Origin: Deltaproteobacteria bacterium
GTDB lineage: Bacteria; Desulfobacterota; Desulfobaccia; Desulfobaccales; 0-14-0-80-60-11
Length of the DNA: 34,768 nt
Direction of reading: 5' to 3'
Assembly: GCA_003599195.1 (NCBI GenBank)
Contig: QZIZ01000063.1
Coordinates: 1 to 34,768 of the forward strand
Positions 28,955 to 34,768 of this stretch are shown piece by piece. How positions within the stretch are numbered: the first letter of the stretch is position 1; the number at the start of each line of letters is the position of its first letter. The notes under the pieces are model-generated. The model saw only the letters and a program-made list of their open reading frames with translations. It was not told the origin of the DNA and made no database searches. A program made the position numbers and the translations under genes.

Positions 28955-31756
28955 ATGAAGATGCCCACCGCGACCTATCGGCTGCAATTAAATCCTGCCT
29001 TCGGCTTTCAGGCCGCACAGCCAGTCATTTCCTATCTGGCGGACCTGGGTATCTCCGACCTGTACGCTTCTCCCATATTCAAACCCGTCAAGGGCAGCAC
29101 CCACGGCTATGATGTGGTTGACCCCAATCAACTGAATCCGGAGTTGGGAGGGCCCTCTGACTTGGAGGGGCTGGCCGCGGAGCTAAAAGCGTACCACATG
29201 GGGTGGATTCAGGATATTGTCCCGAATCATATGGCGATGGATTCGGACAATCGGCTGCTGATGGATATTTGGGAGAATGGTTCCAGCTCCAGGTACTTTC
29301 AGTTTTTCGACGTGGATTGGGATTATCCGGCCGCCAGTCTCAACAAGAGAATCCTGGCGCCATTTCTGGGCTGGTTCTATGGGGAATGTCTCGAAAATGG
29401 AGAGATCGCCCTCCAATACGGGCCTGATGGCTTCAAGGTGACTTACTTCAACCTCGCCTTCCCGTTACGAATCGAATCTTATCTAAATCTATTTAACAAC
29501 TTTTCCCAGTTAAAATGGCAACTTGCCGAAGACAATCCCGACTATATCAAACTTTTAGGCATCCTCTATGTCTTGAAGTCGCTCTCTTCGAGCGATGAGC
29601 CGGAGGAGCGCAATAACCAGATAAAATTCATCCACCACACTATGTGGGAAGCCTACAACAGCAATGCCGTAATCAAGGCATTTGTTGATGAAAACGTGCG
29701 GATCTTCAATGGTGAAAAGGGAAAGGTCGAGAGTTTTAATTTTCTTGATGACCTTCTTTCCCAACAAGTCTTCCGGCTTTCATTTTGGAAAGTGGCCGCG
29801 GAAGAAATAAATTATCGCCGCTTTTTTTGTGTTAATGGGCTGATTTCATTAAAAGTGGAAGACGAGCACGTTCTAAACTACACGCACGGCCTGATTTTCG
29901 ATCTGATTGCCAAACGAGTGGTCACCGGCATAAGAATTGATCATGTTGATGGCCTGTACGATCCGGCCAGCTATCTGCAAAAAGTGAGAGAGAAAGCACC
30001 GGCAAGCTATATCATGGTGGAAAAAATACTCAATCTCCAGGAGGACCTGCCACCTGCTTGGCCGGTCCAGGGAACCACCGGCTATGATTTTGCAAATTGT
30101 GCCAATGAGTTGTTTTGTCAAAAAGAAAATGCGCGAGCCTTCAGCAGAATCTATGCCAGCGTAACGGGCTTAAAGAATTCTTATGAAGATGTCGTGCGTG
30201 ACAACAAAAAACTGATAATTCAGGAGGATATGGCGAGCGACGTCCACAACCTCGCCCAACTCCTGAAGAAGATCTCCAGCCGGGACCGCCATGGCAGCGA
30301 CATAACTCTCACGGCGCTGCAAAGAGCCTTGACCGAAGTCCTGGCAGTATTTCCCGTATACCGGACCTACATCAGCCAGATTGTGGTCTCGGACGACGAC
30401 AGAAAATATATTTTGGCCGCGGTGGACCGGGCCAGAGCCAATTTCCCCGCCCTATTACATGGATTTACGTTCGTACGAAGATTCCTTCTCCTGGACTTTC
30501 CCGATTATGTTTCTGAGGAAGAGAAGCGGGACTGGCTCCACTTTGCCATGAGGTTTCAGCAACTTACCGGGCCAGTAATGGCGAAGGGAGTCGAAGATAC
30601 CACCCATTATGTGTACAACCGGCTCTTGTCACTCAATGAGGTAGGTGGCCGGCCGGGTCACTTCGGCTGCTCGCTGGAAGAATTCCATCACTTCAACACG
30701 AAGAAAAGAGACTTGTGGCCGGATTCCTTAAATGCAACCTCGACTCACGATTGCAAAAGAGGCGAAGACGCGCGTGCCAGAATAAATGTATTGTCCGAGA
30801 TGCCGGATGAGTGGCTAAAAAAACTCCGGACCTGGATCAAGATAAACCGGGGCAAAAAAAAGCGCCTCCGCGGCTTAGCCGTTCCGGATAGAAACGACGA
30901 GTATTTTTTATACCAGACCCTGATTGGCGCCTGGCCCTTTGCAGATGCCGAGTATCCCGAGTTTATTGAAAGAATTAAGAGCTATATTGTCAAAGCCGTC
31001 CGGGAAGCCAAAGTACATACCGCTTGGTTGAAACCCGACACGGATTATGAAAACGCTTACGTCTCCTTCGCTGAGAAAATCCTGGCTCCCTCAGAAGCCA
31101 ACACCTTTCTGAAAGAATTTATCCCGTTTTGCCGGAGAGTTTCTCACTACGGGATACTCAACTCCCTCTCCCAGGCACTGATCAAGATTACCTCACCCGG
31201 TGTGCCTGATTTCTATCAGGGATCTGAACTATGGGACCTGAGCTTGGTGGATCCTGACAATCGCCGGCCGGTAGATTTTGCCAAAAGGCGTGCCATGCTG
31301 GCTGGCATCCGTGCACAGGAAGGTGTGGATATGGGCCGACTGGTCCAAGAGCTCCTGGCCACGAGAGAGGATGGGAAGATCAAACTCTTTCTCATTTATC
31401 GGGCGCTCCAAGCAAAAAAAGCAAATCGAGAGATCTTCCGTGCCGGCGCTTATCTTCCCCTGGAGTCGGCGGGAAGATTCAGGAACCATGTTATCGCCTT
31501 TGCCTGGAGGTATCAGCGGCAATGGGCCTTGGTCATTGCTCCGAGGTTTCTCAGCCACCTGGTTCAAGAGGGAGATTTTCCTCTGGGAAGACAAGTATGG
31601 CAGGACACAGAGGTGATCATGCCTAACGGGGCGCCTGCTGCCTGGCGGAATGTGATCACGAGCGAGGTGCTTTCTGCGGGCCAGGCATTGCCTGTGGGAG
31701 ACGTATTACTCAGTTTTCCAGTGGCGTTACTCATGGGCGAAGGGAAGGAAGAGTAG
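28955..31756 (+). CDS. treY: Malto-oligosyltrehalose synthase
   Basis: A 933-residue GH13 enzyme that converts the reducing end of maltodextrins into a trehalose-type linkage. Conserved stretches in order: TYRLQLNPAFGF, YASPIFKPVKGSTHGYDVVD, DIVPNHMAMD, RIDHVDGLYDP with the nucleophile D329, VEKIL with acid/base E356, GTTGYDFAN, FPVYRTY, MAKGVEDTTHYVYNRL, a THDCKRGEDARAR stretch (usually THDTKR) and GVPDFYQGSELWD. I take ATG 28955 as start; an ATG at 28928 overlaps the GH57 stop but has no ribosome site. TreZ, the usual partner releasing trehalose, is absent from this window. Confidence 0.93.
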   Translation: MKMPTATYRLQLNPAFGFQAAQPVISYLADLGISDLYASPIFKPVKGSTHGYDVVDPNQLNPELGGPSDLEGLAAELKAYHMGWIQDIVPNHMAMDSDNRLLMDIWENGSSSRYFQFFDVDWDYPAASLNKRILAPFLGWFYGECLENGEIALQYGPDGFKVTYFNLAFPLRIESYLNLFNNFSQLKWQLAEDNPDYIKLLGILYVLKSLSSSDEPEERNNQIKFIHHTMWEAYNSNAVIKAFVDENVRIFNGEKGKVESFNFLDDLLSQQVFRLSFWKVAAEEINYRRFFCVNGLISLKVEDEHVLNYTHGLIFDLIAKRVVTGIRIDHVDGLYDPASYLQKVREKAPASYIMVEKILNLQEDLPPAWPVQGTTGYDFANCANELFCQKENARAFSRIYASVTGLKNSYEDVVRDNKKLIIQEDMASDVHNLAQLLKKISSRDRHGSDITLTALQRALTEVLAVFPVYRTYISQIVVSDDDRKYILAAVDRARANFPALLHGFTFVRRFLLLDFPDYVSEEEKRDWLHFAMRFQQLTGPVMAKGVEDTTHYVYNRLLSLNEVGGRPGHFGCSLEEFHHFNTKKRDLWPDSLNATSTHDCKRGEDARARINVLSEMPDEWLKKLRTWIKINRGKKKRLRGLAVPDRNDEYFLYQTLIGAWPFADAEYPEFIERIKSYIVKAVREAKVHTAWLKPDTDYENAYVSFAEKILAPSEANTFLKEFIPFCRRVSHYGILNSLSQALIKITSPGVPDFYQGSELWDLSLVDPDNRRPVDFAKRRAMLAGIRAQEGVDMGRLVQELLATREDGKIKLFLIYRALQAKKANREIFRAGAYLPLESAGRFRNHVIAFAWRYQRQWALVIAPRFLSHLVQEGDFPLGRQVWQDTEVIMPNGAPAAWRNVITSEVLSAGQALPVGDVLLSFPVALLMGEGKEE

Positions 31757-31906
31757 GTGCAAATCGCTTGAATAGTGCCGCCCCGACGGCGTTCCTCGGT
31801 CACCGTCATCCTCGCCGTGGAGATCGGCAAGTGGTTGAGGCGAAGGAAAATTCTGTCCTATGCCTAATTTTCACCTAACCTTACGCGGCGCAAGTATCTA
31901 TCGGCT

Positions 31907-32697
31907 ATGATCGACTGTCAGACATCCCTCAGGTTGGCGCAGCAGGCGCTTCGACAGAGGCGGCCTCTGCTCCTTTTTCTGGACTATGACGGCACCCTGG
32001 TGGAGATCGCGCCCCGGCCGGAGCTGGCCCGCCCCACTCCGGAGCTGCTGGACATGCTAAGGCGGCTTACGGCTCAGGGGGACCTGAAGTTAATGGTGGT
32101 TTCGGGGCGTCCTTTGAGAGACTTGCAGGAACTGCTGCCCGTCCCTGGTCTAAACTTTCTGGGGTCCCACGGCGGGGAGGCCTTCATTGCCGGACGCCCT
32201 TATCCATTGCCGGTTGCCACCGTAAACCATAAGGAGCTTTCCCGGTGGCGCAGCCGGTTGGCAGCGGTCCTACAGCCATTCCGGGGATGGTGGCTTGAGG
32301 ACAAGCCACAGGGGTTTGCTCTCCACTATCGGCAGGTGCCGGCAGAACATGCTGATGAATTCATTGTAATATTAGGAAGATGGCAGGAGCAGCTGCGGCT
32401 GGAGGGAGGTTTCCAGGTTCTGTCCGGGAAAAAGGTGCTGGAAATCCTGCCTTTAAGTGTAAGTAAGGGAGCAGCAATACAGAAAATATTGTTATTACCT
32501 GGTTTTCTTAGTTTTTCCCGGTATATTTAGGCGACGATATCACCGATGAAAGCGCCTTCCTGGTTTTACAAGGTCATGGGCTGACCATCAAAGTGGGTCG
32601 CCCCGGCACCGAAACCGCGGCATCCCATTACCTTCCGGATACCAAGGCAGTGAGGCATTTTCTATTCCTTCTCGCCGCCCCCTTGGAGGACTCTTAA
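31907..32697 (+). pseudogene. otsB: Trehalose-6-phosphate phosphatase with apparent 1-nt frameshift
   Basis: A HAD-family phosphatase read in two frames. The first (31907-32530, 207 codons) has motif I D26-Y-D28-G-T-L-V, motif II V-V-S-G-R-P and the K-K-V-L-E-I-L-P stretch; it then hits TAG. The second frame, from 32518 to the stop at 32695-32697, supplies P-V-Y-L-G-D-D-I-T-D-E-S-A-F, the motif IV Asp cluster, and a normal C-terminus. Adding one T to the T5 run at 32512-32516 joins the frames into a protein of about 263 residues, the usual OtsB length. So this is either a sequencing slip in a homopolymer, a real mutation or a frameshift signal. The stop shares an A with the next start (TAATG). 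Confidence 0.85.
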
Positions 32698-33389
32698 TGG
32701 CGAAGATATTGGATCAGGTGGCCGAAAATCCCTTCTGGTTCCAAGAATGTTTCCTGATGGGCATGCCCCTGGGCAAAAAGGTGGTGAACCTGAGGGAATT
32801 GCTAGAGGGCTTACGTGAAATGGACGAATCAATGCTTTTCTATCATCTGATTCAATCCCGTCTAGCCTTGGGCCAACCAGTGGTGGAATATCCCAACGAC
32901 TTCGCCCTGTGGGCGGCCAACGCCCTGCAGGACAGCAAGCTGGCGGAGCAGTTCAGCTCCTTCAATCCCTTCGAATATCAGAACCTGGGGCTGGTGCGCC
33001 AGGCGCTGGTGGACGTCCTAGAGGAATACCTCTGGGACCTGCCCTATGTCCCCTGGGCCCGCTCCGGCTTCGAGTTTCACTTCTGTCAGGCCTCGGTGGT
33101 GGTGATGCATTCGCTGATTTCAGCCCACACCTTGAAGGAATTCTGCGGGGCACTCACCCAGGTGGGCCTGGATTCCATCTATTATCACTTCTTCGAAGCC
33201 CGCTGGCGTCTTGGGGAACTGAAAAGCGACGATTTTTCTTTCTGGATTGAGACCAACTTCGGCTTGCCGGAGTTGGTCAAGGCCATCCGCGACGTTGATA
33301 TCTATTTCTACAACCTGAAAGAATTGCGGGAGACCCTTTTGGGGTTAATCCACCTGCACCTGGGAGAACTCTGTGATCACCCTGGATGA
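32697..33389 (+). CDS. DUF5752-family protein
   Basis: A 230-residue protein matching DUF5752, a family found beside trehalose and glycosyltransferase genes. Visible marks: FWFQECFLMGMPLGKKV near the N-terminus, SRLALGQPVVEYPNDFALWAA, and FHFCQASVVVMHS in the middle. It is mostly helical, with no signal peptide and no catalytic motif I know. Its start overlaps the OtsB stop, and its end overlaps the glycosyltransferase start by 17 bases, so the three are translationally coupled. It is likely an accessory or regulatory protein of the trehalose pathway (inference from context). Confidence 0.82.
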   Translation: MAKILDQVAENPFWFQECFLMGMPLGKKVVNLRELLEGLREMDESMLFYHLIQSRLALGQPVVEYPNDFALWAANALQDSKLAEQFSSFNPFEYQNLGLVRQALVDVLEEYLWDLPYVPWARSGFEFHFCQASVVVMHSLISAHTLKEFCGALTQVGLDSIYYHFFEARWRLGELKSDDFSFWIETNFGLPELVKAIRDVDIYFYNLKELRETLLGLIHLHLGELCDHPG

Positions 33390-34596
33390 TTACGCCCCCA
33401 TCGTGGGAGAGGAAGTGGTGGGCCAGCTCTACCGTCTGGCCGAGCACCTGCAGGGCCGGCGGTTTGTCCATATCAACTCCACCGCCATCGGCGGGGGGGT
33501 GGCGGAGATTCTGTCCTGGGCCGTGCCACTGATGAACCAGTTGGGTCTTCAGACCACCTGGGAAGTCATTATGGGTGATCCCGCCTTTTTTGAGGTCACC
33601 AAGGCTTTCCACAACGGCCTGCAAGGCTTCAAAGTCCACCTGACTCGCGCCATGCTGGAGCATTACCGCCAGGTCAACCTGGAGAATTCCCGGCGATTTT
33701 CCTGGGAGGCCGACGTGGTGCTGGTGCATGACCCGCAGCCGGCTTGCTTGATTGAGGTGTTGCGGCCTCAAGCCCGGCGTTGGGTCTGGCGCTGTCACAT
33801 AGACGCCTCCCGCCCCCACCTGGCGGTGTGGCGGTTCTTGCGGGAGATCGTGAAACAATACGACGCCTCGGTCTTTTCCATGTCCCAGTTCGCCCAGAAC
33901 CTGCCTCACCCCCAATATCTCATCCGCCCTTCTATTGATCCTTTGAGTGAGAAAAACCGGGATTTGACAGAAGAAGAAATCAAGGCGGTGCTGCACCGTC
34001 TGGGGGTAGGGAAAGACAAGCCCATGATCCTGCAAGTATCACGGTTTGACTCTTTCAAGGACCCGGTAGGGGTGATTCAGGCCTTCCGCCTGGTGCGGCG
34101 CCATACGCCCTGCAAACTGGTGCTGGCCGGAGGTGAAGCCACGGACGATCCTGAAGGCCCCGAGATTTTAGCCCGAGTGCAGGAGGCCGCCCAGGACGAA
34201 CCGGACATCCAGATCCTGTTGCTGCCCCCGGATGCGCACCATGACATCAACGCCCTGCAACGGGCCGCGGACGTCATCGTGCAGAAATCGACCCGGGAGG
34301 GCTTCGGCCTCACGGTTACCGAGGCCATGTGGAAGGGGAAACCGGTCATCGGCGGCGCAGTGGGCGGTATTGTCCTGCAACTGCGGGATTACCACACCGG
34401 GTTTCTGGTGCACTCCCCTGAAGGTTGCGCCTTCCGCATCCGCTACCTGCTGCACCGCCCGGAGATGGCCCGCCGTATGGGGCAGACAGCCCAGGAGTTC
34501 GTCCGGACGCACTTTCTTATCACCCGCCATATCCGGGATTATCTCACCCTGATGATCCTGCAGGACAACCCCGACCGCCGTTTCATCGAACTTTAA
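33373..34596 (+). CDS. treT: TreT-like trehalose synthase, GT4 glycosyltransferase
   Basis: A 407-residue GT-B enzyme with GTG start. GRRFVHINSTAIGGGVAEIL and TTWEVIMGDPAFFEVTKAFHN are typical of trehalose glycosyltransferring synthases (TreT), which join NDP-glucose and glucose. The C-terminal half has the GT4 donor site: ILQVSRFDSFKDP, then K-L-V-L-A-G-G, and the E-X7-E pattern E-G-F-G-L-T-V-T-E-A-M-W. The region overlaps DUF5752 by 17 bases. Because TreT is reversible, it may serve synthesis or breakdown. The presence of TreY, OtsB and TreT implies more than one trehalose route. Some related GT4 enzymes use other acceptors, so substrate is probable rather than certain. Confidence 0.85.
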   Translation: MITLDDYAPIVGEEVVGQLYRLAEHLQGRRFVHINSTAIGGGVAEILSWAVPLMNQLGLQTTWEVIMGDPAFFEVTKAFHNGLQGFKVHLTRAMLEHYRQVNLENSRRFSWEADVVLVHDPQPACLIEVLRPQARRWVWRCHIDASRPHLAVWRFLREIVKQYDASVFSMSQFAQNLPHPQYLIRPSIDPLSEKNRDLTEEEIKAVLHRLGVGKDKPMILQVSRFDSFKDPVGVIQAFRLVRRHTPCKLVLAGGEATDDPEGPEILARVQEAAQDEPDIQILLLPPDAHHDINALQRAADVIVQKSTREGFGLTVTEAMWKGKPVIGGAVGGIVLQLRDYHTGFLVHSPEGCAFRIRYLLHRPEMARRMGQTAQEFVRTHFLITRHIRDYLTLMILQDNPDRRFIEL

Positions 34597-34613
34597 CCTT
34601 AAGCTAATACAAC

Positions 34614-34627
34614 CATGCAATTGCATG
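34614..34627. promoter_or_regulatory. 14-bp palindrome between convergent genes
   Basis: CATGCAATTGCATG is a perfect palindrome 18 bases after the treT stop, followed by further GCATGC repeats. It may be part of a weak hairpin terminator or a protein site. Confidence 0.3.
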
Positions 34628-34653
34628 CATGCGAACAGCATAAAAAGATGTCA

Positions 34654-34767
34654 TCAGGTTGCTGGATTTCGGCCTTCCTGCTTCATGGCTTCCTGCGCTG
34701 CTCGTGTAAGGAAGGAAGAACGGCTCAAGCCCTGGCGCTTTGCCACCGCGTCCACCCGGCGCAGAGT
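34654..34767 (-). CDS. C-terminus of a HicB-type ribbon-helix-helix protein (partial)
   Basis: The last 37 codons of a minus-strand gene that continues beyond the right edge; its stop is at 34654-34656. The sequence T-L-R-R-V-D-A-V-A-K-R-Q-G-L-S-R-S-S-F-L-T-R-A-A is a ribbon-helix-helix DNA-binding domain as found at the C-terminus of HicB antitoxins. The N-terminal part and any HicA toxin lie outside the window. It converges on treT. Confidence 0.7.
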   Translation of the reverse strand, partial: TLRRVDAVAKRQGLSRSSFLTRAAQEAMKQEGRNPAT

Positions 34768-34768
34768 T

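Noticed and set aside
31796-31866. Short plus-strand frame (SVTVILAVEIGKWLRRR) resembling the C-terminus of cation P-type ATPases
   Set aside because: Only about 20 codons with no further ATPase sequence upstream; the similarity is from memory and could be chance. It might be a gene remnant between treY and otsB.

Overview
The window reads as bacterial chromosome from a metabolically versatile, GC-rich Gram-negative organism. Lipoproteins, signal peptides, clear AGGAGG-type ribosome sites, many multidomain phosphorelay proteins, KaiB/KaiC homologues and a TreY/TreT trehalose cluster fit a Desulfobacterota/Syntrophobacterales-type (former deltaproteobacterial) genome. That placement is inference; no rRNA, tRNA or housekeeping marker is present.

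Layout. (1) 1-3500 is an accessory, scarred region: a MntA/HepT toxin-antitoxin pair, a membrane-anchored Cas4/Dna2-like nuclease, a coiled-coil protein with tandem repeats, a HicB-like gene cut off by the remains of an IS21-type element, and a DUF1566 lipoprotein. (2) 3590-6752 lies on the minus strand: a small coiled-coil protein, a discoidin-like domain protein, two lipoproteins, an NlpC/P60 hydrolase and a 59-residue helix-turn-helix protein. (3) From a 312-bp, very AT-rich divergent region, a Kai-type operon runs rightward (7065-12448): double-domain KaiC, two KaiB proteins, a four-helix-bundle protein, a PAS histidine kinase and a NarL-type regulator. Period-7 repeats in inverted pairs sit at the kaiB/kaiB and kaiB/kinase junctions; one pair encloses the four-helix-bundle gene. 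(4) 12922-14019 is a kinase-like protein with a degenerate receiver. (5) 14153-18627 is an island of very small membrane proteins (Thivi_2564, two DUF3096, DUF3309) and small secreted proteins (Nif11-like excepted), each with its own strong ribosome site; it looks like an envelope or stress-response set. (6) A YXWGXW/DUF6600 protein with a long Pro/Ala/Lys repeat lies between two almost identical UUCG-loop hairpins. (7) 20442-26405 is a signalling block: hybrid kinase with two receivers, CheY-like regulator, two small proteins, and a HisKA-receiver-cyclase protein without an ATPase domain. (8) 26482-34596 is a carbohydrate/trehalose cluster: GH57, TreY, OtsB (apparent 1-nt frameshift), DUF5752 and a TreT-like glycosyltransferase, partly overlapping. 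The right edge holds the end of a minus-strand ribbon-helix-helix (HicB-type) gene.

The most unusual structure is the set of heptad-repeat inverted cassettes inside the kai operon: one pair holds a four-helix-bundle gene between perfect 22-bp inverted copies, the other holds only about 98 bp but shares the same right-end sequence, and a solitary array lies downstream. This looks like a small non-autonomous element family that inserts directly after stop codons. Also notable are the KaiC with a Ser-Ser phosphosite and no KaiA, the cyclase with a phosphorelay front end lacking a kinase ATPase domain, and several very small genes.
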